Translations under genes and position numbers: made by a program
Notes under the pieces: generated by a model
The model's input: the letters and a program-made list of their open reading frames with translations, nothing else
Databases searched by the model: none
Told to the model about the DNA's origin: nothing
Shown here: positions 9,915 to 18,445 of the stretch, one piece after another
Numbering within the stretch: the first letter of the stretch is position 1
Layout: each line of letters opens with the position of its first letter
Assembly (NCBI GenBank): GCA_016931715.1
Contig: JAFGEF010000041.1
Coordinates: 1-64,000 of the forward strand
Length of the DNA stretch: 64,000 nucleotides
Source of the DNA: Sedimentisphaerales bacterium
GTDB lineage: Bacteria > Planctomycetota > Phycisphaerae > Sedimentisphaerales > Anaerobacaceae
Reading direction: 5' to 3'

Positions 9915-11723
9915 CTATTCCCAATTTACTGGCATAAGCTCAGTACTATCCACATTCTTGTCAATTATTTCAGGTATTTTTCTTTTCCCAACTTCTTTAA
10001 CTCTTAAACGTATTTGTCTCTTAACAGCCCCATCAGGGGGATAATTCATTAAAACCTCAAGGTTATAATCATCTACTGCAACAGATGAAAAATTAAGAAT
10101 GCCTTTGTAATATCTGGTCTCATAAGGCATGAACATACCGTATTTATCACAGTTCAGCAATGCTGCGGTTCTTCCGAATCCGTCTGCTTTAACAGCGGCA
10201 GCTCGTACTCTTGAAGGGAAAATATGTGTCTGCCCGATATTTTGAAAAGCAGCCTGTACATAATATTCTGATTTTGAAATATTGTATTCTTCGAAGTTTA
10301 TTGCGGAACATATTATTTTCGGTTCAATTTTCATGTCCGGATTTTCAAGGCAAATATTAAACCATGTTGTACCAGCAGACTGACCATCGAGATAACTCGT
10401 TTTCAAGCCAAGAGATGCATAATAATTTGGATACTTCAAAGCATTTTCCGGCATTTTGGCAGAAACTGTTATATTACGTCCCTGATAGTTTTCCAGAAAG
10501 AAATTACCTGGTGTGACTGTCAGCCATTTCAGGCAGGATAATTCTTCTGCAATTAATCCCTGTGTTGTTGCAATGTCTTTAAAAGCTTTTGGAATATCGA
10601 GAATCGGTTGAATTTGAATCTTATCGATAACCGCACTGTATGCCTTAGCAGAGCCTTCTCGCGTTGTTCCGGGTCTCATCGGTATGATAATTTCCGCTGG
10701 ATTCACGTCCAGAGGGACATCCGAGGCAATTTTGGTAATCATTGGATCACCTTTAAATTGGATTTCTTTATTAAGTCTTAAATTTTTTCCTCTCAGACTC
10801 CCATTCACATACAAAACCGACTCAAGCTCATATTTACCGCTTGGCAAAGATTTTCCAAGATCACTTTTCAAATCAAGTTCAACACCGGGAATAATGCCGA
10901 TTTCATCAAATTCATGTGTAGTAATAAGCTGCCAGTGCCCGTTTAAAAATCCTCGAACTCTTATAATAGGTTTTAAACGCGGAAACACCTTACCTTCATT
11001 TGTAATCTTCATGTTAAGAAATACTTTTCCCTGAAAAGCTCCTTCGGATGGAACGAATTCCATACCTATATCCTTAATTTCGACTTTTGGTATTGTATTT
11101 GCCGCAACCTGAACATTAGCTATAACAGGAATACCTGACCTTACAATCATCGGTACTTTCTCCGCAGCGCTGGCTTTAGTCATTGTTGAAGTCATAACAG
11201 TTGCGCCATAGAATCCTGACCTGGCTCTGCTGGGCGTGTTTATTATTATTCCTACTACTGCATCCCCATCTGCCGGAACATTGACCTCTGTTTTGTCCAG
11301 TGTTATCCAACTGCTGCATGACGAAACTTTCGACAAATCCAAAAGTGGATTATAGTCAAACGGACTGCATGGATCGGTATCAAATGGGAGCCATTCTCCG
11401 TTTGGAGACTGAGTCAGTTCAATTACCTTTAAGCTCACAGTAATTATTTCGTTAGGATCGAAATTATGGAGCTTTAACTCACCCACAAAACGCTCCCGCG
11501 GCTTAACACCAAGATTGATTTGGTGCGGCTGTACTAAATATCCTGACTGGGCAATTGCAGATTCTGACGATATGAATATTGCTATGACAAATATAAATAA
11601 ATAGAACATCACTGAAGAATTTCTAAAATTCCTGCCTGTAAAACATTCATGTTTATTAAATCTGTTCATATCACATTGGCTGCTGTTAGATCCGAAACAA
11701 TTTTTTCCATTTACAAACTTCAT
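9915..11723 (-). CDS. exported Ig-like (DUF916/chaperone-like) protein
   Basis: A 602-residue protein with a long basic/polar N-terminus (about 38 residues) before a hydrophobic signal segment (MFYLFIFVIAIFISSESAIAQS). The mature part begins YLVQPHQINLGVKPRERFVGELKLHN, followed by SWITLDKTEVNVPADGDAVVGIIINTPS..RSGFYGATVM. This is the layout of the DUF916 / WxL-interacting and pilus-chaperone-like Ig domains. More beta-sandwich domains follow, with no transmembrane tail. A TTGGAG site seven bases upstream supports the first ATG. It is upstream of the secretin by 81 bp on the same strand, so it probably belongs to the same envelope machine as a periplasmic partner. Similarity is judged by pattern only. 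Confidence 0.7.
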   Translation of the reverse strand: MKFVNGKNCFGSNSSQCDMNRFNKHECFTGRNFRNSSVMFYLFIFVIAIFISSESAIAQSGYLVQPHQINLGVKPRERFVGELKLHNFDPNEIITVSLKVIELTQSPNGEWLPFDTDPCSPFDYNPLLDLSKVSSCSSWITLDKTEVNVPADGDAVVGIIINTPSRARSGFYGATVMTSTMTKASAAEKVPMIVRSGIPVIANVQVAANTIPKVEIKDIGMEFVPSEGAFQGKVFLNMKITNEGKVFPRLKPIIRVRGFLNGHWQLITTHEFDEIGIIPGVELDLKSDLGKSLPSGKYELESVLYVNGSLRGKNLRLNKEIQFKGDPMITKIASDVPLDVNPAEIIIPMRPGTTREGSAKAYSAVIDKIQIQPILDIPKAFKDIATTQGLIAEELSCLKWLTVTPGNFFLENYQGRNITVSAKMPENALKYPNYYASLGLKTSYLDGQSAGTTWFNICLENPDMKIEPKIICSAINFEEYNISKSEYYVQAAFQNIGQTHIFPSRVRAAAVKADGFGRTAALLNCDKYGMFMPYETRYYKGILNFSSVAVDDYNLEVLMNYPPDGAVKRQIRLRVKEVGKRKIPEIIDKNVDSTELMPVNWE

Positions 11724-12519
11724 TATTAGACTCCAAATTTATAAAAAAAATCTCTATATCTAATTCCTGAAATATTCTCCTTTGCTCTCCGTACCTTTAT
11801 TCTTACTTTTACCACAGCTCCGTCTTTATCATCTTCGGCAATCTAACATCCCCACTTTTTATATTTCCTTCTAAAAACCCCCTTAGAAACCGCAAATACA
11901 CGGTTTGAGGTAAATTTCAGCAACCTATTGTACTATTTTAATTGCAGCCAGCATTATTAATACTATCAAGTTGCTTCAACCTGCTTCAATATTGCCAATT
12001 CTACCAATTTATCTATATTATGTCAAGTCCAAAGTAGCCATTTTACCTATTTTATAGACCTGCATGAAATTTTGATAAACATGACTATCGGATTTGCCTG
12101 ATTAATACCCAAACTATCTTATAATGCCCCATAATTCATCCAGTATCGAGGATAAAATCAATATAATAAAAAACTGTGATTGTTTAAGAGCAATCCATCT
12201 ATATTTGGTCCTATAAATACATAATAAAAAATTTTTACTTTCTTTTGAAAACATGTAAATTTTATGGGCAGCTCTAAATATGATTCGTCTTTATTGGTTG
12301 TCTTAATTGCCACGTCTGAAACAGTTTTAGTGGACTTTAAACAGCACTGCTTTTAAGCATGAAACAATATTTTATTGATATTAAAATAAATCAAGAATGA
12401 AAAATTACTACGAGTACAAAGCACAATAAGGAATCTCTGATGTGCTTAGTGATTCACGTTAGAGCCAGGTACATCCGTATAAATATTATTCCATTCCTGT
12501 GCTTCTTTTTTTCACCTGC
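11724..12519. other. AT-rich gap upstream of the exported Ig-like gene
   Basis: About 800 bp without a credible gene. It is rich in A/T runs and stop codons in all frames. It must hold the promoter of the minus-strand 9915-11723 gene, but no box is convincing. The region ends at the direct repeat that brackets MITE copy 2. Confidence 0.5.
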
Positions 12520-12539
12520 CTCATATAATATTTTAAGGA

Positions 12540-12728
12540 TTCTGCAAAATTGAAGTTAGGCATACTTTAAGAAAGAAAAAATTGCTTGTGTTTAATTTTT
12601 TCTTTCTTAAACAATGAACTTAAAGTATTCATTTATGAGCAGTTACAGCAATACAGCAGATTGTATGAAGAAAATCTTTTAAACCGATTTTCTTCATACA
12701 ATATATGTCTAACTTCAATTTTGCAGAA
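12540..12728. mobile_element. MITE-like element, copy 2 (inverted relative to copy 1)
   Basis: A 189-bp element that is the reverse complement of 5217-5405 with only about ten or so differences. The 25-bp terminal inverted repeats (TTCTGCAAAATTGAAGTTAG ...) differ from each other at one base, and both internal hairpins are kept. A 15-bp direct repeat (CTCATATAATATTTT) lies at 12520-12534 and 12729-12743, immediately or nearly immediately outside, consistent with a long target duplication. The short open frame that crosses it is not a gene. Confidence 0.85.
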
Positions 12729-12787
12729 CTCATATAATATTTTTCAGAAGGAGAGCATTTTAACTCACTTTACATGATTAAAAAAAC

Positions 12788-12822
12788 AGAGGGATGGATT
12801 TAATCCACCCCTCTATTTTTTT
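12788..12822. terminator. bidirectional rho-independent terminator
   Basis: A 12-bp stem, AGAGGGATGGAT / ATCCACCCCTCT with one A-C mismatch and a TTA loop (12788-12814). A run of eight T follows on the plus strand, and a run of A precedes it, giving a T run on the minus strand too. It lies about 90 bp downstream of the minus-strand exported protein gene that ends at 12908. Confidence 0.85.
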
Positions 12823-12907
12823 TCTTCTTTATTGCAGCAAATGCAATATATCAGATTAACTAAAACTATTCTCTGATTAAATGCTGCCGTTTTTCAGATC
12901 CTGCACA

Positions 12908-13549
12908 TCATAAGCCGGGATCATCATTTGGATCGCAAATATCGTCGCCGCAGCTATCTACGTAATCACAGATGTCCGGTATGGCGTTCGGTACTGCTGT
13001 AATACCAACTTGACCAACAGGTACTTCATCGCAGCCAGGTGCGCTCATATATATATTGGCATCCCAGGCTTCCACGCAAACATCAACTTTGTTCCAGCCG
13101 CCGCCAGCGTTAACAATCCAGCTTGAAGACTGACTGGTATCTGACGAGTCTGCTCTGAAATATGCTTTCCAATTATCGGCAAATGGCCATGTAGAGGCTT
13201 TGCTAATTATATCGCTCGTCTTATAAAGTTTCAATTTGAGCAAAGCCTCGAAGTTTGCTCTGACTTCAATTGTAGTACAGCCTTTATAGCATGGGAATGA
13301 CTGACCACTTGGGCAACTAACTTGTTTCAATACGATTTTCTTCTTATTGCAGTCTCTAAGCTCAATAAACATTCCAACTTTAATATAAATCGGAATCCTG
13401 CAAATTTCTACAGGTGTGTAGGTAATAGTAATTGTTGCCGGCCAATCGCCATCAACTTTATACTGACCAGATACCTGTGTATCCTGTGCATAAGAAACGG
13501 TAGCAAGCATGCTAATCAATGCTATTGCAATTATACTTTTCTTCACCAT
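12908..13549 (-). CDS. exported cysteine-containing protein of unknown function
   Basis: A 213-residue protein from the ATG at 13549, chosen because a GAGGG ribosome site sits about eight bases upstream and a clean signal peptide follows (MVKKSIIAIALISMLATVSYAQ). An in-frame start 45 bases further upstream has neither. The mature part is beta-rich with paired cysteines (CRIP, DCNKK, SCPSGQSFPCYKGC) and a Cys/Asp tail (CDYVDSCGDDICDPNDDPG) that resembles a calcium-binding or dockerin-like loop, though it is too short to call one. It is flanked by the secretin locus and another small exported protein on the same strand. No family was recognised. Confidence 0.7.
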   Translation of the reverse strand: MVKKSIIAIALISMLATVSYAQDTQVSGQYKVDGDWPATITITYTPVEICRIPIYIKVGMFIELRDCNKKKIVLKQVSCPSGQSFPCYKGCTTIEVRANFEALLKLKLYKTSDIISKASTWPFADNWKAYFRADSSDTSQSSSWIVNAGGGWNKVDVCVEAWDANIYMSAPGCDEVPVGQVGITAVPNAIPDICDYVDSCGDDICDPNDDPGL

Positions 13550-14005
13550 CTTAAATCCCTCTCTTAAACATCGCTCTATTATTTGCCTTAACACAAGGCT
13601 TAAGAGCTAAAATTCTTTATCTACGCCCAGGTTATTGCCTGAGCCACACATTGCGGGTTCTTTATTATTTATTCGATTTTGTCAAGTTCACCCGACACGA
13701 AAACATGCCAAAACCACTACCCATTAAATACTTTCGATTTCCAATCCGCGATTTCTATTCGCTCATTGTCAATCATTATTTGGCATAAAAATCGGGCATA
13801 TTTTTATGCTTCACGCAGGACAAATTCATTTTGTTCCTGCGAATCTCAGTTCTTCACTACCTCAAACACCTCCTTTCTCCCTCTTCCCTTCTCTGGAAGA
13901 GAGATTCCTGTTATAGGAAAATATGTATCCACTATTCCTGGGCATAAATAATCAAAATAGTCATTAAATACGATATACATTTTTTTATTTAGTCCATTTA
14001 ATTAA
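13550..14005. other. 456-bp leader with two adjacent hairpins
   Basis: No credible gene. Two hairpins stand next to each other: GCATAAAAAT/ATTTTTATGC (13783-13792/13800-13809, 10-bp perfect stem) and CGCAGGACAAA/TTTGTTCCTGCG (13814-13824/13830-13841, one bulged base). They lie in the likely 5' leader of the minus-strand gene that starts at 13549, or end the transcript of the gene at 14006. Neither is followed by a T run, so they are not standard terminators. Confidence 0.5.
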
Positions 14006-14443
14006 CTAAACAGCCGGCATAACGGTAAATACAAGAGTACCGTAATATTGTCCTGCATTATCATACGGGCCGTTACCCTTAACCATAAAATCAACAACAA
14101 TATTATGCGGGCCATACACCGGCGAAGATATAGCAACAGGTTTAACTAACGGAACAAAACCACCTGTTGATGATGTTTTTACAAAAACTCTATCCTGTGT
14201 TATCTTGCCGCCTGCCGGATTTCTCAAAGAACTCATTGTAGCTACTACAGAGCCGTGAAAACAGTTGGAACGCACATTCAGTGTAAGAGCCTTCGGTGTT
14301 ATCGTATTCCAAAAAACTTCCGACCTGAGCTTTACACTTTTTTGCTCGAAAGATATATAGACAAAAGGATCTTCTGCTCGTGCGATCCCGACCGAACTAA
14401 GCGATACAAAGCTAAATACCAAAATGAATAGTGTTCTTTTCAT
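14006..14443 (-). CDS. small exported beta-sandwich protein, pilin-like pattern
   Basis: A 145-residue protein with a clear signal peptide (KRTLFILVFSFVSLSSVGIARA, cleavage near residue 23). The mature part is beta-rich and ends in AGQYYGTLVFTVMP, the G-x-Y-x-G-T-L-x-F-T-V last strand typical of fimbrial-subunit-like (DUF4402-type) and other small Ig-fold exported proteins. There is a single cysteine in the mature chain (NCFHGS). A strong GGGGGGAG ribosome site supports the ATG. It precedes the secretin-associated genes on the same strand and could be a surface subunit for them. The fold is inferred from the pattern only. Confidence 0.65.
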   Translation of the reverse strand: MKRTLFILVFSFVSLSSVGIARAEDPFVYISFEQKSVKLRSEVFWNTITPKALTLNVRSNCFHGSVVATMSSLRNPAGGKITQDRVFVKTSSTGGFVPLVKPVAISSPVYGPHNIVVDFMVKGNGPYDNAGQYYGTLVFTVMPAV

Positions 14444-15229
14444 CTTAATTCTCCCCCCCGGGCCATAAAATAATTTTTTTCTTTATACTAACTTTATAAA
14501 TCCCAAAACTATAACATTACCAACTTATTTCCTAATTTTTGACAGGTTTGAAATCCCAAAAGATTGAAGAAGATATGCTTTCTTTTCATCAATCTCCTCG
14601 TTTTTCAACCATTTATAAATTTTCAACAACGTGCAATTTGTATTTATATACTAAATCACACCTTTTCTATTTTGCCCAGTATAACATCTTTTTTAATGTA
14701 AATCAATAAAAAATTTATTTTTTTCTATATTTTTTATCAATATTAACATTTGTCTTTATTGCCTATTTTAACTACTTGCAAATTTATTTTCAACAGAATT
14801 TTTAAAATATTTTTTTACAGATATTGAAAATTTTTCGAGATAATTCTTTTTTGAAACCCGCTCAGCAAGTACGAAATCGCATAACTATATATATTACAAA
14901 TACTTATGAAAAACAGCTTGTTATTGATAACATCTAAGTTTTCTGTTTTCTATTGCTTTAAACAAAATTTCCATAATACGATATTATACTTAACAGAAAA
15001 TTGTAAAGATTCTTTCGTTTTTGGACATTTTAAAAAAACACAAAAGAACAGTTTCATTTGGTCAATTCTGTTTAATGTCGTTATAATTAAGAAAAAGAAA
15101 TCGATTTTGATATGATTTTCGTAATTTTAGTAAAAAGTCTCATTATCATGTTTTGGCAATATATTAATAACATCTTTAAAAAGAAACAAAACAATGCTTT
15201 TATTATTGGGTAACTGGAGTAGAGAAAGG
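14444..15229. other. divergent intergenic region, very AT-rich
   Basis: About 790 bp between the minus-strand exported protein and the plus-strand foldase gene, with long A/T runs. It should hold promoters in both directions. No gene, RNA or clear promoter was recognised. A 69-codon open frame at 14906-15115 has no ribosome site and low-complexity composition. Confidence 0.5.
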
Positions 15230-16744
15230 ATGAAATTATCCATAAGACAGACTGCTTTTGGATGTTACTTTTTTGCTTTAATCTTATTCTGCCTGATTTA
15301 TCAAAACACAATGTCCGGATCGACTGCAAATCAGGAAGAAAACGGACAAAAAGAGCAATCAGAGACCGTTCAGCCATCTGAGCAGACTATTGTCGGTAAA
15401 ATAGAGGATTATACAATTACAAGACAAGAGCTTGAAAAAAGATTACTTTCCGAACTGCAGCCGGATCCATACAAAATATATACAGCACAAACAAAGCCAG
15501 GCGATGCAAATTCAATTCTTCTGCAGATGTTGGGCGAAAAAGCTCTTATTATAGATGCCCGCAAACAGGGCATCCTCGAAGAAGAGGCGATCCGGCAAAC
15601 AATTAAGAACTATCGCCAGCAGCAGCTTATAAGCTTATGGGCAAGAAATAATGCGACTAAGGCACAGGACAAAATCGCCGCTTCCGAAGATGAGATAGAC
15701 AAACAAATAAAATCCGACCCGAAAATGAATCGCGAAAGGGCAAAATCAGTTGTTGAATCAGCAAAAGCAAATAAAATCAATGATCAATTTTATGAAGACT
15801 TATACAAAAAGTCCGAAGTAAAAAAAGTTACAGAAAATTTTTCCAAAGCTATAGAGATACACAACAGGCTGTTAAACTATCCGAAAACAACCGAAAATAG
15901 TATTTTAAAATATATTCGTAATTACCAGGTAAGAGACGAATTGACAGACCAGGAAAAAAACATCGTTTTGGCGACGTTTTCACGTGGAAATGTAACTTTG
16001 AAAGATTGGTTTGAAACACTATGTGATTATTCTCCGCGTAACAGGCCGGACAACTTGAATACAGAAAAAGGCATTGATCAGCTCCTTGAACAGGCTCTAT
16101 TTAAACCTTTAATCGTCGCAGAAGCTCAAGCAATGGGATTAGATAAGGACCCTGTTTTTTTAAGACAGATGCGAGATATGGAAGATGAAACTTTGCTTAA
16201 TGCTGTAAGAAGTAAAAAATATGAAGAGTTAAATATTAAAGAGCCCAATAAAGAAGAAATCGCCGCCTTTTATGATAAAAATAAAGAATATTTTGTGAAC
16301 AGAATGCTGAAAATAGACCAAATCTGGTGCAAAGATCAGGAAACAGCAAAACGTGTAAAAGCTGAGATAAACAGCGGGAAAGACTTTAATGAAGCTAAAA
16401 AGGAATATTCTTTATTTCCGGACGGTCAAGCCTATCAAGCTTATCCGGGCACTGAAGGCTATTTCTGGAATGACCTCTGGGCAGGGGAACCAAACTATGT
16501 AACAGGACCGGTTAAGGGATTCCACTCAGGATCAGTAAAATGGCGGATAGTAAAAATTTTGGAAAAACAAAAGGGCGAGCAGAAAGAATTTTCGCCGGAG
16601 ATTGAAAATAATATTATATCTTTTATGATGAGTGAGAAGGCTTATAATATTATGATTGATTACTGCCTGTCAATTTTGAAAAAATACCATTATGAAATTT
16701 ATTTTGATAAAATTAAAGATATCAATCCAATGAATATAAAATAG
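15230..16744 (+). CDS. SurA/PrsA-like periplasmic foldase (degenerate parvulin)
   Basis: A 504-residue protein from the ATG at 15230, preferred over one 36 bases upstream because GGAG lies ten bases before it. An N-terminal hydrophobic segment (FGCYFFALILFCLIY) anchors or exports it. The first part (VGKIEDYTITRQELEKRLLSEL, then a long helical stretch) is the SurA/trigger-factor-like N domain. The later part (EIAAFYDKNKEYFVNRMLKIDQIWCKDQETAKRVKAEINSGKDFNEAKKEYS) is the entry to a PpiC-type parvulin domain, but the usual core strand G.LG.. is replaced by GTEGYFWNDLW. It lies just before the LptF-like gene, where outer-membrane biogenesis factors are often found, so it probably aids envelope protein folding. 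Confidence 0.7.
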   Translation: MKLSIRQTAFGCYFFALILFCLIYQNTMSGSTANQEENGQKEQSETVQPSEQTIVGKIEDYTITRQELEKRLLSELQPDPYKIYTAQTKPGDANSILLQMLGEKALIIDARKQGILEEEAIRQTIKNYRQQQLISLWARNNATKAQDKIAASEDEIDKQIKSDPKMNRERAKSVVESAKANKINDQFYEDLYKKSEVKKVTENFSKAIEIHNRLLNYPKTTENSILKYIRNYQVRDELTDQEKNIVLATFSRGNVTLKDWFETLCDYSPRNRPDNLNTEKGIDQLLEQALFKPLIVAEAQAMGLDKDPVFLRQMRDMEDETLLNAVRSKKYEELNIKEPNKEEIAAFYDKNKEYFVNRMLKIDQIWCKDQETAKRVKAEINSGKDFNEAKKEYSLFPDGQAYQAYPGTEGYFWNDLWAGEPNYVTGPVKGFHSGSVKWRIVKILEKQKGEQKEFSPEIENNIISFMMSEKAYNIMIDYCLSILKKYHYEIYFDKIKDINPMNIK

Positions 16745-16775
16745 AATATAGTTAAACTGCTCAAGGGATTAGAGC

Positions 16776-18407
16776 TTGATTTATACATTATATAAATACA
16801 TATTTCGCGAACTTCTAAGAGTATTCTTACTGGCTCTGATTGCGCTGACATTAATCCTGAGCTTAGGCAGTATTCTGCAGCCAATCCAGGAATACGGTGC
16901 TGGACCGCGTCAGGTTGTTGTCTTCATGTTCTATTTTCTTCCGATAACGCTTACATTCGTTCTGCCTATGGCAGCTTTGTTCTCAGGCGCTCTCGTTTAT
17001 GGCAGATTTACAAGCGATAACGAGCTTGACGCATGTCGGGCAAGCGGAATAAGCATAATTAATTTGGTCATTCCCGGACTTTTCCTTGCTGTTATCGTGG
17101 CAATATTCAATTTGTTCCTGAGCTTCTATGTAATGCCGACTTTCGTACATCTGGCCGAAAAATCACTCAAAGCCGACATCAAACAAATGCTCTTTCGCAG
17201 CATTGAGCAAAAAGGTTATTTTAAGGTACCGCCTAAAAATGAGTACCTGATTTATGCTGACCATGTTGATATTCAGAATGACACCCTCCTTGGAGTAGTT
17301 TTAACGAAGGCTGATGGTAATGAAATTCAGGAAATTACTACAACTGAAAGTGCGAAAATTAAAATTATTCAGCACGAAAAGACCAATGAGGTGCAGATAA
17401 CAACGCGAAATATATATCGAATGAGTTCCGAACAATCCATGAAGCTCGGATCTTCAACTTTTACAATCGAGTCCGGCTCGCTTCTTGCGGATAACATCGC
17501 ATTTAAAAAAATCGATGAAATGAGAAGAATTAAGGCAGATTTAATGCGATTTGAACGTATTTCGACTGCCGCTAACGAAACCCTGGCACAGCTCACCGCA
17601 GAACTTTTTGTGCATGATATCCATAAGCATATCGCAGAATCTCGCAGCGACAATAACCTGAACAGTCAATTTTCAGAAAGTTTCTATGAATTGGACGGAG
17701 AGCCTAATTCTGTAAAGTTTACATTGGTTCCATGCACCTTAGATAAGGAGCAAATCAATCTGACAGGCGAAATTACGCTTATAGAGTTTGATACTGAAAG
17801 CAAAAGGAGCCTCAATACTTATAAATGCAAGGAGGCATTTTTCCGTATCGAGGGCGGCACGCTTCAATCCTCTCTGGCTATGGATGTTCGTGCAGCAAGA
17901 AATATAGAAACTGGTGAAATTAAAATGTGGGACACTTTTACAGGATTGAGTATCCCGAAAGATGTAGAAGAAGCAATAAAACAATTTTATAATGAAAATG
18001 GTTCACTAAACGTACAAAAACTCGCTTCAGAGCTGACCGGACTGCCGGGATTCATACCAGGCGGAGAACTGATAAAACTTCAAAAGGAACTGGCAACAAA
18101 AATCAGGAAAACAAATATGGAAATTAAAGCCGAGCTGCATTCCCGACTTGTCTTCGGAATAGGCTGCATCTCGATGATAATGATTGGAATAGGACTTGGA
18201 ATAATTAAAAGAGGCGGCCATCTTCTCAGTGCTTTTGGCGCAAGCTGTGTTCCGGCAGCTATTCTCGTTGTTTGCATTATGAGCGGCAAACAGCTTACCG
18301 AAAATCTAAACGCGCAAACTGTCTCTGGTATAACAGTTATGTGGGCGGGACTGGGAGCATTATTCCTTATTGCTCTGGCATTGTATCACTATCTGGTGAA
18401 AAATTGA
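16776..18407 (+). CDS. LptF/LptG-family permease, enlarged
   Basis: A 543-residue YjgP/YjgQ-family permease, part of the ABC machine that lifts lipopolysaccharide from the inner membrane. Three helices occupy about residues 1-125 (LYKYIFRELLRVFLLALIALTL ... ARASG-like CRASGISIINLVIPGLFL) and three the last 100. The periplasmic domain in between is about 300 residues, larger than the 150 or so usual in LptF (about 360 residues in total). The start is TTG with AAGGGA upstream; no nearby ATG fits. The second permease follows 38 bp downstream, as in the lptF-lptG pair. LptB is not in the window. Confidence 0.85.
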   Translation: MIYTLYKYIFRELLRVFLLALIALTLILSLGSILQPIQEYGAGPRQVVVFMFYFLPITLTFVLPMAALFSGALVYGRFTSDNELDACRASGISIINLVIPGLFLAVIVAIFNLFLSFYVMPTFVHLAEKSLKADIKQMLFRSIEQKGYFKVPPKNEYLIYADHVDIQNDTLLGVVLTKADGNEIQEITTTESAKIKIIQHEKTNEVQITTRNIYRMSSEQSMKLGSSTFTIESGSLLADNIAFKKIDEMRRIKADLMRFERISTAANETLAQLTAELFVHDIHKHIAESRSDNNLNSQFSESFYELDGEPNSVKFTLVPCTLDKEQINLTGEITLIEFDTESKRSLNTYKCKEAFFRIEGGTLQSSLAMDVRAARNIETGEIKMWDTFTGLSIPKDVEEAIKQFYNENGSLNVQKLASELTGLPGFIPGGELIKLQKELATKIRKTNMEIKAELHSRLVFGIGCISMIMIGIGLGIIKRGGHLLSAFGASCVPAAILVVCIMSGKQLTENLNAQTVSGITVMWAGLGALFLIALALYHYLVKN

Positions 18408-18445
18408 TATTATCTTGTTAAATATAAACTTGGTACTGAAAAGCT

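Noticed and set aside
12586-12777. 63-codon plus-strand open frame
   Set aside because: It lies across MITE copy 2; the frame arises from the element's own hairpins and lacks a ribosome site.
13679-13951. 90-codon plus-strand open frame
   Set aside because: No ribosome site, composition unlike neighbouring proteins, and it overlaps the two hairpins.
9915-14443. Classical chaperone-usher pilus locus
   Set aside because: There is an Ig-like and a pilin-like protein but no usher; the outer-membrane protein is a secretin.
14906-15115. 69-codon plus-strand open frame
   Set aside because: Lies in a very AT-rich gap, no ribosome site, Lys/Phe/Ile-rich low-complexity product.
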